Positions 1 to 8,277 are shown, numbered from the stretch's first letter. The stretch is DNA of 21,576 bases from JACQXM01 sp964569425 (GCA_964569425.1 CAZMVD010000066.1:1-21576), one strand, 5' to 3'. Notes: generated from the sequence alone by a model not told the origin. Translations and numbers: made by a program.

Positions 1-3000
1 CCTTGATGGCCTCGTGGGCGACCTCCCGGCCCACCCCGGCCCGCACGGCCCCCAAAGACAGCGCTGCCACACCTGCCAGTCCGGCAGGGTCAAGAAGCCG
101 TCGCCGCTGAAGTCGCCGCGCACGTCGCACGCATCCGGCATTGCGTTGTGATTGCAGTCCGTATCGGCGCCGCCGGCCAGCTCCTCGGCGTCGCTCACAC
201 CGTTGCCGTTGCAGTCGTTCATGCACGTCAACAGCATCTGCCCGGTGCCTTGTGCGCCGTACCACCCACCAATGCGGATCAGATACTCCCCGCCATCGAC
301 CACGGGAATGCTCAGCCAGGACTGGAAGTTACACGCGTCGTCATTACAGGCGATAGCGCCTTGGCCGGTCGGACAAACCGGCCCAAGGTACACGGCCAGT
401 TTGGTGTCGTACTGGCTGCTGCAAAGGTCGATCGTCGCGCGCCCGTCACAGCTGGAAACGTACCGATACCACACGTCGGACCCCACCTGCGCATCGCCCG
501 AACCATCCGTGCACATAATGAGTTCGTCGGGGCCGTCCGTAGTGGCCCCGGCATTGCCAAAGTAATGCAGTCCCTCACCAACGGAAACGGCGTCGGCGCA
601 GTCGTCATTCGTCGGCCAGATGCGCAACGCGAAGTCGCCTTCGACCCACTCCGGGTTCTGAAGATCGCCACTGGCGACCTCGACGTGAATGCTGAAATCC
701 CCCGCGGACTGCGGCGTGCCGCTGATCAGCCCGGTAAACAAATCGACCGCCAGTCCCGGCGGCAACCCCGTCGCCGTCGTGAAGTGCCGCCCACAACCGC
801 CGCGCGAAAGGATGGCGTGCGCGTACGGGGCTCCCAGGTAGCCGTCCGGCCACGTCGGCCCGGTCAGAATCTCAAGCGGCGCCGCCACCTCTGAAACCCG
901 CAGCGGAAACGTCCCCTGGTTGAGCTGGTGACTTCCATACCCCGCCACGCGAACCAGGATATCCTGATCCCGCGTCACGTCGGCGATCGCCGCGGAACGG
1001 GTCGCGCAGTTAATGCTCAAATCGGCGTAATCGTCATTGCAGGCCAACTCGGCTCCCGCGCAGCCGTCATAAACACTCACGACGGTGTCACCGACGCTCC
1101 CCAGTCCGAGCTGGCACGTGTCGGCCCAGAGCTGCCCGTCGCACCGCGTGCGGTAGTGAAACCAGACGTCATTGGTGCTGGTCGCGCAGGTGGCGCTAAT
1201 GGTGCTGGTGTTCGCACCGGTGTTGTCGCTCAGGATCGTCCCCATAGAGACGGGAAGGGCCTGCGCGCACGTTTCGTTTGACGGGTGGCAGTTGATCGAC
1301 AACCCGCACCCCAGTCCGTTGTCCGACACGGCCAGGTCGAACAGGCCCGAGGCGGCGCCGTACCCGTGTACCAGAATGTGGTAGAGCGCTCCGGGTGCCG
1401 AACACCACGAGACCGACGAATGCCGAAAGTCGCTCCCCGCGCAATCCTGCGAATCGTCGTTGGCCGCCACGCAGGTCATGCCCCCGCACCCGCTGCAGAA
1501 CACGCTGATCTGCGTGTCAAAGTTGGCATCGCCGCCCGGACCGCAGGTCGCCGCGGTCATCGTCGTACCCGTCCCCAGCACCGTGTACCACACACCCGGA
1601 GCCGTGGCCGTCACGCCCTGACAATCGGCCCCCGCGTCCACGGTCATGCCCGAGGTCGACCCCGGCGTAGACGATGGATTGTGCCCCACCGAAAAGGCGT
1701 CGCTGCAGTCGTCGTTCAGCGGCAGAAACCGATAGCGCAGCACGATATCATGCCCGTCATCAGCCCAGCCGCCGATCTGAATGTACCGCGTCTGACCGGC
1801 GGGGATGAGCAGTTGGGGCGGTTCGACGCACGGCCAGCCGCAATCACGCCGGTGCGGGCAATCGGTCCGGCACAATACCTGGTTCGCAGCCGTTCCCGGG
1901 CAACCGGTGTGCACGGACAGATACTCGTCCAGCAGACCGAGCGGACTGTCGCACAAGTCGAGCATCAGGTAGCCGTCCACTGGCGCCGTGAACTTGTACC
2001 AGATGTTGGTGTTCTCATGCGCCGTCGAGGCGCAGCTCGCCCCGCCGTCCCACGAAGCGTCGCGCGTCGTGCCCCCGACGGTGTGCGATTGCGTGTCCAT
2101 CACATAGGGACTGGTGTTGGTCGCCAGCGTCGCCGCATTAGCGCAAGTGTCGTTCTTTGGCGGGTCGGTCACATCCGCCCACCAAATCCACCATTTCCCG
2201 GCGGGATCAATGCCGTGACCGGCGATCCGTTTTCCGTCCCGTGACATGCGGTCGACGCTCATGAGTTTCCACCCCGCGATCTGGCTTCCCAGACCCAGGT
2301 TCGTGAGCAAGTCCGTAACGTACATGGCTTCGGCGGACGCGCGGTCCCAAATGACGGCGCGATGGGGCCAACCTCCGGACGAGCCGCCGATCTTCGTTCC
2401 GTCGCGGGAAATGCAGAACGCGTACGAATTGGTGTCGGCCGAGTCGGCAAAGAGCAGCAAGCCGCTGGATCGCAAAGCGACATCCCAATACCAGGCCCTC
2501 CACGTGTTGTTGGCATGAAACCAACTGCCCACCGCGTAACGACCGTCGCCGGACAGGTCATCTACCCTCAAGTGCGCGGGGCACTCCGGGCCGTAGGCGT
2601 CCAACCGAGCGACGGCTCCGTCGGTCCAAACGACCGCCCGTTCATACCACGGTGGATCGCCCGAGATTCCGACGATGATCCGCCCGTTGTCGGAGACGGC
2701 CTTGGCAATGGCAAAATCATCGCTTCCAATGGCATCGCAGTTCCCGCCGTCCAGTTCCGCCAGTTGATGGACTTGTCCGTTCGAATCCCAGTAGACCGCC
2801 CGATAGTCGTGGTCTAGTGTCCATGCGTGGTATTCGAAGTCGTGTCCGACCGCGAACGTGCCCAGAGGGATAACGTCGAGGGGCATGGAGGCGTCGTTCA
2901 TGCGCGCCCAGGGAATCAGCCCGCCGTTTTCAAACACGAACGGCAAGACATCCTTTACGGCGTATCCCGGCAGGGCATCGTGCTCGTCCACCTGACAGAC

Positions 3001-3345
3001 AATGAAAATCCTCGACCCGGTGCGATCGACCGCCGTCGCCTTACACCCCTGCCAATCGGCGTGAAGGTGAGGAGCGGGCAGGGGAATCCACTGAAGTCCG
3101 GTGTTCGGGCCCCAGCGAAAAGCCTGAAGGTCCCCGGGTTCGGGTGATCGGCCGGCGCCGGCGACCACCCATCCGTCGCCAGAAAGGGCGATTTCGATGC
3201 GCCAATCATTCCAGTAGCCAACGATGAAATTGTGGTTGACCGGGATCACCGCGCGAAACTCCGCAGCCCGGGCCTGCGGCAATGCACCCGGCAAACAAGA
3301 CCATGCCCAAACCAAAGCCGTGGATGGGTGACAGCGCCAAGACAT
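1..3345 (-). CDS. Secreted multi-repeat protein with dockerin-like tail, 3' end beyond window
   Basis: One frame is open from ATG at 3345 to the left edge (1115 codons, no stop), so the C-terminus is missing. The start is fixed by an AGGAG ribosome site 7 nt upstream and a signal peptide ending near PQARAA. In order: four HAF-like repeats (about residues 205-390, e.g. AVSDNGRIIVGIS followed by RAVVW); four copies of a Cys-rich beta domain starting NDTC, NDDC, NETC and NDDC near residues 393, 544, 690 and 912, most with DVWY or NIWY and CNDD; a putative Ig-like segment (LPPGLAVDLFTGLISGTP, about 826-905); two calcium-binding-type repeats (DCNGNGVSD, about 1044); and a dockerin-like start (GDFSGDGFLTLPDWQ, about 1077). 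Probably exported and surface-bound or extracellular. No catalytic motif was seen, and I cannot assign a function. The calcium-binding motif is shared with the upstream metallopeptidase gene. Confidence 0.88.
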   Translation of the reverse strand, partial: MSWRCHPSTALVWAWSCLPGALPQARAAEFRAVIPVNHNFIVGYWNDWRIEIALSGDGWVVAGAGRSPEPGDLQAFRWGPNTGLQWIPLPAPHLHADWQGCKATAVDRTGSRIFIVCQVDEHDALPGYAVKDVLPFVFENGGLIPWARMNDASMPLDVIPLGTFAVGHDFEYHAWTLDHDYRAVYWDSNGQVHQLAELDGGNCDAIGSDDFAIAKAVSDNGRIIVGISGDPPWYERAVVWTDGAVARLDAYGPECPAHLRVDDLSGDGRYAVGSWFHANNTWRAWYWDVALRSSGLLLFADSADTNSYAFCISRDGTKIGGSSGGWPHRAVIWDRASAEAMYVTDLLTNLGLGSQIAGWKLMSVDRMSRDGKRIAGHGIDPAGKWWIWWADVTDPPKNDTCANAATLATNTSPYVMDTQSHTVGGTTRDASWDGGASCASTAHENTNIWYKFTAPVDGYLMLDLCDSPLGLLDEYLSVHTGCPGTAANQVLCRTDCPHRRDCGWPCVEPPQLLIPAGQTRYIQIGGWADDGHDIVLRYRFLPLNDDCSDAFSVGHNPSSTPGSTSGMTVDAGADCQGVTATAPGVWYTVLGTGTTMTAATCGPGGDANFDTQISVFCSGCGGMTCVAANDDSQDCAGSDFRHSSVSWCSAPGALYHILVHGYGAASGLFDLAVSDNGLGCGLSINCHPSNETCAQALPVSMGTILSDNTGANTSTISATCATSTNDVWFHYRTRCDGQLWADTCQLGLGSVGDTVVSVYDGCAGAELACNDDYADLSINCATRSAAIADVTRDQDILVRVAGYGSHQLNQGTFPLRVSEVAAPLEILTGPTWPDGYLGAPYAHAILSRGGCGRHFTTATGLPPGLAVDLFTGLISGTPQSAGDFSIHVEVASGDLQNPEWVEGDFALRIWPTNDDCADAVSVGEGLHYFGNAGATTDGPDELIMCTDGSGDAQVGSDVWYRYVSSCDGRATIDLCSSQYDTKLAVYLGPVCPTGQGAIACNDDACNFQSWLSIPVVDGGEYLIRIGGWYGAQGTGQMLLTCMNDCNGNGVSDAEELAGGADTDCNHNAMPDACDVRGDFSGDGFLTLPDWQVWQRCLWGPCGPGWAGRSPTRPSR

Positions 3346-3749
3346 GACACCTCTCCTTTTTCATAGCGACCACGTCCGCGACGCGTCGCAATGACGAAGA
3401 CCGACCGGATGGTTCAGCCTTCGGAGAGGTCAGGCGGTCACCGGCCCGCAGGCCGTCTCACCGCCGAAAGCTGGGTCAAGAAACATCCCAACGCCGTTCA
3501 GCTTACCGATTTCTCAGCTCAAAAGTCAATGTTCAGTGCTCTTCGCCAGGGCACCAGGAGTATGGCACCGCAAAGCCGCACTTTCCTTGGCGCTGCGCCG
3601 ATCGATCGCACGCCCACGGAAAACTGACGTGGCGGCAGAATCCGGGCATCGCCCGTCAATTCCGGAGAGCGGGTAGATCAGAATCCGTCGCAACCCTCCG
3701 GCAAGTCACTCGATTGTCTTGATTCTGGCCCGAAACGCGCCGCCCCAAA
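3346..3749. other. Intergenic spacer between two secreted-protein genes
   Basis: This 404-base gap holds the 3' flank of the metallopeptidase gene and the 5' flank of the multi-repeat protein gene, both on the minus strand. A short perfect hairpin (CGGGC, loop ATC, GCCCG) sits at 3643-3655 and a looser pair CCGGAG/CTCCGG at 3662-3701. Neither is followed by a T-run, so a factor-independent terminator is not supported. No convincing -35/-10 pair was found for the minus gene; a TATGAA next to its ribosome site is too close to the ATG. A 78-codon plus frame at 3391-3627 has no ribosome site or recognisable domain. Confidence 0.5.
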
Positions 3750-6700
3750 CTACGGACAATCCACGGGTTCCGCGAACGGATACGGCTCGCCCACGAAGCC
3801 CAGCACAAACAGTTGAATGTCCGAAAAGTTGATCACCGCGTTGGGCGCCTGATCGTGCAGGTCCACCCAACTCGCCGGCGGCGCCGTGGACAGACCCTGA
3901 AAGCGCGCGATCGAAGACGCCACGTCGTCGAAATTCACCACCCCGTTGGGTGGCGTCCACGCGCCGCCCTCCATGCGCCCCACCGCGTCGGCCCAGTGCT
4001 TGGGCGCCGGGCGCGGCACCGTCGAAAAGGTTCGCGGCGGCGAATAAGACCCCGCATCCGACTCCGCACACGCACAATGCAGCGCTTCAACCACATATTG
4101 GGCATCGGGCACAATTCCGCAATCGGCCACCTGTAACAGGGCAGGCGCGCTACTCCAATCGGCACAATGCCGCACGCCGCCGAGCCGGAACAGATCAGCA
4201 GGATCGCCGGGATCATGCGCCGCCAGCCACCACGATCTTCCGCTGGCCGGGTGCGTAATGCGAATCGACGCCTCCTCCCCCGCCGGCACCACCGCCCGCG
4301 CGTCAAAGGAAATGTACCGGTTTTTCGGTACGTAACAGGTGCCGCCCACGCACTCGGCCAGGTTGACGCAGTCGTCGCTGGTCAGACATGGCCCGGCGCT
4401 TGCCACCATGACCGGCTGGGCCTGCGTGCATTCGCATTCATCAGGAATGCCGTTGCCGTTGATGTCGGTCGCCGAGCCGCTTGCGATCTCGCACTCGTCG
4501 GGAATGCCGTTGGGTTGACAGTCCAGACTGGTGCCGGACGAAATATCGCAATCGTCGGGCACCCCGTTTCCGTTGCAGTCGTTGGGCGACGGCCCGCGAA
4601 AGGCGATGCCCGTAGGGCTGATCAGCGCGCTCTCCCCGCGAATAAACGAACGGATGTACACCCCCGAAATCACGTCATATTCCAGCACCCGGATCGCCCC
4701 GGTGTTGCGCACCACAAACACGTTGCCGTTCGTGCCGATGCGCACCCCCCACGCCCCCGTCGGCGGCAGCGCGTCGTTGAACACGCGCACGAACGCCCCG
4801 GTCGAACCGTGGTACTCCAGCACGCTGCTGGTGTTGAAGCTCGACACCAGCAGCCGGTTGCCGGGCGCAAACGTCATGCTCCGCGGCGAACTCAAGCCGC
4901 CGCTGCCCGCCGTCACCAGCACACGTAGAAACGCCCCGTTCAGGCCGGAATACTCACGAACCGTGTTGTCGGTTCCGCTGACCAACAGCCGACCGGTGGG
5001 ACTGAACGTCAGCGCAAACGGACCCGTAAGACCACCCGAGCCGGCAATGACGAAGTCGCCGACCACGGCGCCGGTTGCCCCGTCATATTCGACCACTTTG
5101 TGATTCAACTGGCTGGCCACGAACAGGTTGCCATTTGGTCCGAAGGCCAATCCCGCCGGACCGTCCAGCCCCCCAGAACCGGTAGCAACAAACACACTCG
5201 CCGTCCCCGCGTCCACGTCGATCCGCACGATGCGGTCGTTGCCGAAACTGGCCGCGTAAAGCTGCCTGTCCGGCCCGAAGGTCACGTCGTAAACATCCTG
5301 CACGATCCCCCCGGTGGCTAAGTTGCGAATGCCGACACCACTGACACCGTGATGCTCACGAACGTAGTCGGCCAGTTCACCGATGAAAATGTGGCGCTGC
5401 CGATCGGTGTCGATGTAATCGGCGATGCCGTTGCCGTTGCAATCCTGGCAGACGTCCGGCACGCTGTCGCGATCCACGTCCTGATGCGTGCCGGTGGAGA
5501 TGTCCACGTGATCCGCGATGCCGTTTCCGTCGCAATCGGGTTCGCAGGCATCGAGGATCAGGTTGCCGTTCAAATCGAGCGACGGATTGAGCGTGATCTC
5601 GTGTTCGTCCGGGATGCCGTTGCCGTTGCAATCCGCCTCGCAAACGTCCGGAATCCCATTGCCATTCACGTCCGCCAGCCCCCCGGCAATCTCCACACTG
5701 TCGAGAATGCCGTTCCCGTTGCAGTCCTCGCACTCGTCGGGGATGCCGTTGCTATTCACGTCCGGGCTGGTCCCCGACAGAATATCTTCGGCATCGTCAA
5801 TGCCGTTGCCGTTGCAATCAAACCACAGGCACCCGGCGAACGTCACGTTGTTCTCGATCACTTCCTGCACGCGCCGGTGAAAACGCATGTCCGTGTTCAG
5901 CAACCCACCCGGCGTGGTGTGGCAGTAGCTCATGATCGTGCTCCGCGCCGTAATGCCGCTGGCGCACTGATCGATCGCCGGCGTGTAGCTGTCGTGCGTG
6001 TGCCCGGTGCCCATGTTGTGGCCCATCTCGTGCGCCACCACCACAACGTCCCAATTGCCCAGATGCGGCCCGACCACCGGCGAAGGGAAACTGCCCAGCA
6101 GAAACGCACTAATGCCGAAGAAAAACCCGTTGCACGGATCGGTCAGGTACGCAATCCCGCCATACGGCGTATCCCGCCGCCCGCTGAACAAGTGCACCAG
6201 GTTCAACTCAGTAATGTCCTCGTTGTTCACCCAGTAATTGCGGAACCCGGAGATGTTGTCCGCGCCGAAAGGCTCGCCGCCGAACGGCCAGGTGCGCACG
6301 AACGTCAACACCAGCTTCATGTCCAGATCGCGAATGTAAATGTCGCTCACCGCGCCGATCAGTTGAACGATGTAAGCCTCGGCCGCAAACACGTCGCCAT
6401 CGAACAGGTTCACGTACGCCTGGTCGGCATCCACCGCCACCCGTACCACCCGCGGCGCGCCCAGCAGCGGCGCCGCCACCGCCGCGGACTCGTCCGTCCC
6501 GGCCTCCACCCGCAACGCCGGCAAACGCACGTCGTGCGCCTCACCCACCCCGCAGAACGCAGCAAACTCCGGCATCCCGCCGCCGGACTCTGCGTGCACC
6601 TGCACCGCAGACACCCCCTCCACAAAACCGGCAGTATCGACCGACGAAATGAAATACTGCCCTTCCTCCCGCTGCACGTACCCGTTAACGATCCCTCTGC

Positions 6701-7100
6701 CCGTGGCCGAAAGGAACACCCGCGAACCGGGCTCGCCGACCACCTGCCCACGAAGTAGGACCACGTCCGGCCGGGCGCGCTCCACCGTTCCGTTCGCCGC
6801 GACCGTCGTGAACCTCGCATTCGGCGCGACTACATCGAAACGCTCAAGTTCTAATTCAATAGACCTGTCCCCAGTCAGTGGCAATTCAACCCGTTGCGCT
6901 GCCTCCAGACTTCTAAGTCCCGTCAGCGCTTCGTGCGAAAACCGCGTTTGCACACCGTCGCCGTCGCCCAGCGAAGCCACGGCCGAAAAGGGCCGCAAGA
7001 GCAAAACGGAAGACTGGGCTGCTTGCGGTTCTCGCCCGGCGCTCACGGAAGTAAAAGTAAGAACGGCAAGAAAAATCCCGGCAATCGTCCTGGATGGCAT
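3750..7100 (-). CDS. Secreted reprolysin-type zinc metallopeptidase with Ca-binding repeats and propeller
   Basis: A 1116-residue exported protease. The ATG at 7100 is preferred over an in-frame ATG at 7274 because it gives an immediate signal peptide (SRTIAGIFLAVLTFTSVSAG) and has AAGGGG 8 nt upstream. Residues about 25-210 look like a propeptide. The catalytic domain (about 215-425) carries HEMGHNMGTGH at 357-367, the HExxHxxGxxH zinc site, and a Met-turn (IMSYCH) near 390, as in M12B-like metzincins. Nine DxNGNGIPD-type repeats follow (about 427-560), then an NHL/SMP-30-like propeller (about 590-835, repeats such as GPNGNLFVASQLNHKVVEY), three more repeats (about 840-888), a Cys-rich region, and paired dockerin-like motifs (NGVVNFDD about 1052, NAVINFSD about 1090). 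Substrate unknown; probably a calcium-stabilised extracellular or surface enzyme. Confidence 0.9.
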   Translation of the reverse strand: MPSRTIAGIFLAVLTFTSVSAGREPQAAQSSVLLLRPFSAVASLGDGDGVQTRFSHEALTGLRSLEAAQRVELPLTGDRSIELELERFDVVAPNARFTTVAANGTVERARPDVVLLRGQVVGEPGSRVFLSATGRGIVNGYVQREEGQYFISSVDTAGFVEGVSAVQVHAESGGGMPEFAAFCGVGEAHDVRLPALRVEAGTDESAAVAAPLLGAPRVVRVAVDADQAYVNLFDGDVFAAEAYIVQLIGAVSDIYIRDLDMKLVLTFVRTWPFGGEPFGADNISGFRNYWVNNEDITELNLVHLFSGRRDTPYGGIAYLTDPCNGFFFGISAFLLGSFPSPVVGPHLGNWDVVVVAHEMGHNMGTGHTHDSYTPAIDQCASGITARSTIMSYCHTTPGGLLNTDMRFHRRVQEVIENNVTFAGCLWFDCNGNGIDDAEDILSGTSPDVNSNGIPDECEDCNGNGILDSVEIAGGLADVNGNGIPDVCEADCNGNGIPDEHEITLNPSLDLNGNLILDACEPDCDGNGIADHVDISTGTHQDVDRDSVPDVCQDCNGNGIADYIDTDRQRHIFIGELADYVREHHGVSGVGIRNLATGGIVQDVYDVTFGPDRQLYAASFGNDRIVRIDVDAGTASVFVATGSGGLDGPAGLAFGPNGNLFVASQLNHKVVEYDGATGAVVGDFVIAGSGGLTGPFALTFSPTGRLLVSGTDNTVREYSGLNGAFLRVLVTAGSGGLSSPRSMTFAPGNRLLVSSFNTSSVLEYHGSTGAFVRVFNDALPPTGAWGVRIGTNGNVFVVRNTGAIRVLEYDVISGVYIRSFIRGESALISPTGIAFRGPSPNDCNGNGVPDDCDISSGTSLDCQPNGIPDECEIASGSATDINGNGIPDECECTQAQPVMVASAGPCLTSDDCVNLAECVGGTCYVPKNRYISFDARAVVPAGEEASIRITHPASGRSWWLAAHDPGDPADLFRLGGVRHCADWSSAPALLQVADCGIVPDAQYVVEALHCACAESDAGSYSPPRTFSTVPRPAPKHWADAVGRMEGGAWTPPNGVVNFDDVASSIARFQGLSTAPPASWVDLHDQAPNAVINFSDIQLFVLGFVGEPYPFAEPVDCP
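4441..4580 (-). repeat. Second in-gene array of calcium-binding-type repeats (3 units)
   Basis: Three units (DCNGNGVPDDCD, DCQPNGIPDECE, DINGNGIPDECE) lie just after the propeller of the metallopeptidase. On the plus strand the DNA repeats the core atgccgttgccgttg with substitutions. The acidic and Asn spacing resembles thrombospondin type 3 or EF-hand-like loops, which suggests calcium binding. Confidence 0.75.
5421..5820 (-). repeat. In-gene array of nine calcium-binding-type repeats
   Basis: Nine DxNxNGxxD units alternate between DCNGNG and DVNGNG forms, separated by 9-14 residue linkers, between the protease domain and the propeller. On the plus strand the core atgccgttgccgttgcaatc recurs nearly unchanged several times, so the array is repetitive in DNA as well as protein. 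One unit (DVDRDSVPD) is divergent. Unit number could vary by slippage or recombination. Confidence 0.8.
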
Positions 7101-7142
7101 GCTCAAATCCCCTTTCGGAAGCTGGTGGCGTTCCCAGCGGCC

Positions 7143-7172
7143 AGTATAACACGGATTCGGCTCTTTCCCCAA
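7143..7172 (-). promoter_or_regulatory. Candidate sigma-70-type promoter of the metallopeptidase gene
   Basis: On the minus strand TTGGGG (7172-7167) and TATACT (7148-7143) are separated by 18 bp, pointing at the metallopeptidase ATG at 7100. The implied transcript start near 7136 would give a leader of about 36 nt containing the ribosome site. The -10 is good and the -35 matches only in its first three bases. Confidence 0.4.
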
Positions 7173-7222
7173 GTCAGAACTTCTGATTGCTGTGCACTTG
7201 GCGTTGGCGAGCAGTCGGTCTG

Positions 7223-7302
7223 CAAGGGTCTTGTTGGCCATGGCCCCCTCCGACATCTCGCATCGAGACCGCATTCAAGTGTCCGATAAACTCAAGTTCT
7301 TG
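7223..7302. promoter_or_regulatory. Pair of CAAG-N-CTTG inverted repeats, possible activator sites
   Basis: CAAGGGTCTTG at 7223-7233 and CAAGTTCTTG at 7293-7302 are short inverted repeats whose centres are about 70 bp apart. They lie roughly 205-290 bp upstream of the predicted sigma-54 start. Sigma-54 promoters need an enhancer-binding activator, so these are candidates for its sites, but such short repeats could occur by chance. Confidence 0.22.
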
Positions 7303-7482
7303 TGGAACGCACACCGGGCCCGCCGAAGAGTGCCATCGAACAGTTTCAATGCAAACCCTTCAAGAACGGCGTTACCGGAATCCACTTTCTCAAACTCGTG
7401 GGCTGCGGGGCTCCAAGGTTGAATCCGAAACCGTCCAGCCGTTGCTAACGTGCAGCCCGGACAAATAACAAATGGAACGCCG

Positions 7483-7498
7483 TGGCACGAATCTTGCA
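7483..7498 (+). promoter_or_regulatory. Sigma-54 (RpoN) promoter of the cytidylate-kinase-like gene
   Basis: TGGCACGAATCTTGCA matches the sigma-54 consensus TGGCACG-N4-TTGCA at every fixed position, with the invariant GG (7484-7485) and GC (7496-7497) exactly 10 bp apart. Transcription should start near 7509, giving a leader of about 33 nt that contains the GGAGG ribosome site at 7530-7534. Position and strand fit the gene starting at 7543. Confidence 0.82.
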
Positions 7499-7542
7499 GG
7501 AAGTTTCCGGGTGCAGCCCGAGCTTTCTTGGAGGACCAAGTC

Positions 7543-8277
7543 ATGCCCAAACGAACTTTCAATCACGCATCCGGAATGGCGAGAGTGACCGAACGTCAAA
7601 TGCGCCATTGGGAGCTTGCCCGCGCCCAACGACTGCGCGATCCCGAGCAAGCGCCGCAGAAAGTCGAAGATTTCGTCGCCGTGTCTCGCATGGTCGGCTT
7701 GGAATCCGACGACACCGCCGTCCTCCTCGGCGAGCGGCTGCAATGGCCCGTTTTCGACCGGGCGATCCTCACGGCCATGGCCGACGACGATCATATGCGC
7801 GAGCAGCTCTACGCCTCGATGGACGAGCGCGGCATGGGATGGTGCGAGCAGACCTTCCGCTCGCTGATGCACAGCGAGTTCGTCAAGAACGACTATTTCC
7901 ACCGTCTGTGCCGCACGGTGCTGTCGCTCGCGCGCCAGGGAAATGCAATATTCGTGGGACGCGGAGTGGACCGCATCCTGCCCCCCGACCGCGGCCTGCG
8001 GGTGCGGCTGATCGCGCCGAGGTCATGGCGGGTGGCGCGCGTGGCGGCGGAACAAAAGGTACCGGAGGCCCGTGCCGGATTGATCGTTCAACGCAATGAA
8101 GAAGAACGGGCGGTTTACTTCCTGCGACACTTCGGCGTCGACGAGAATGACCCGGTTCGGCACGATCTGCTGCTCAACCGCGCCACCTTGGATGCCGCCT
8201 CCTGCGTCGCGTCGATCACGTCCGTGCTGGAGCGGCAGCGCCAAGCCCCGGTCCGGTCGACGGAAGCCGCACCTTGA
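7543..8277 (+). CDS. Cytidylate-kinase-like family protein with degenerate P-loop
   Basis: A 244-residue cytoplasmic protein resembling the cytidylate kinase-like family (Cytidylate_kin2). ATG at 7543 is chosen over an in-frame ATG at 7450 because GGAGG lies 8 nt upstream and the sigma-54 promoter lies between the two. After a basic N-terminus with VTERQMRHWE (16-25), residues 44-72 (FVAVSRMVGLESDD, then LLGERLQWPVFD) align with the family's ISREYGSGG nucleotide loop. The Gly-rich stretch is replaced by MVGLESDD and no Walker lysine is evident. Later family landmarks remain: LARQGNAIFVGRGVDRIL and a C-terminal HFGVDENDP. It may therefore be a pseudokinase or use an altered phosphate site. Its last 62 bp overlap the convergent lipid kinase gene. 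The true substrate is unknown; CMP kinase activity should not be assumed. Confidence 0.85.
   Translation: MPKRTFNHASGMARVTERQMRHWELARAQRLRDPEQAPQKVEDFVAVSRMVGLESDDTAVLLGERLQWPVFDRAILTAMADDDHMREQLYASMDERGMGWCEQTFRSLMHSEFVKNDYFHRLCRTVLSLARQGNAIFVGRGVDRILPPDRGLRVRLIAPRSWRVARVAAEQKVPEARAGLIVQRNEEERAVYFLRHFGVDENDPVRHDLLLNRATLDAASCVASITSVLERQRQAPVRSTEAAP

Larger units (their letters stand above)
7101..7542. other. Divergent control region between metallopeptidase and cytidylate-kinase-like genes
   Basis: This 442-base region separates two divergent genes. It contains a candidate vegetative promoter for the minus gene near its left end, a strong sigma-54 promoter for the plus gene near its right end, and two CAAG-N-CTTG inverted repeats between them. 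Short open frames cross it, but none has a convincing start site or family resemblance. Confidence 0.6.

Noticed and set aside
148..2244. Long plus-strand open frames (148-894, 928-1281, 1285-2244)
   Set aside because: They are antisense to the left-edge secreted protein, whose minus frame has a signal peptide, ribosome site and repeated domains. Their proteins are Arg/Val/Ala-rich with no family, as expected for shadows in high-GC DNA.
3391..3627. 78-codon plus frame in the spacer
   Set aside because: No ribosome site, no hydrophobic or domain pattern, and no neighbour suggesting a role.
5421..5820. Regularly repeated DNA considered as a CRISPR array
   Set aside because: The repeats stay in frame, encode DxNGNGIPD units and lack unique spacers of constant length.
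5349..6758. Plus-strand frame of 469 codons over the metallopeptidase
   Set aside because: It mirrors the calcium-repeat array and protease domain; the composition is repetitive and no start signal was seen.
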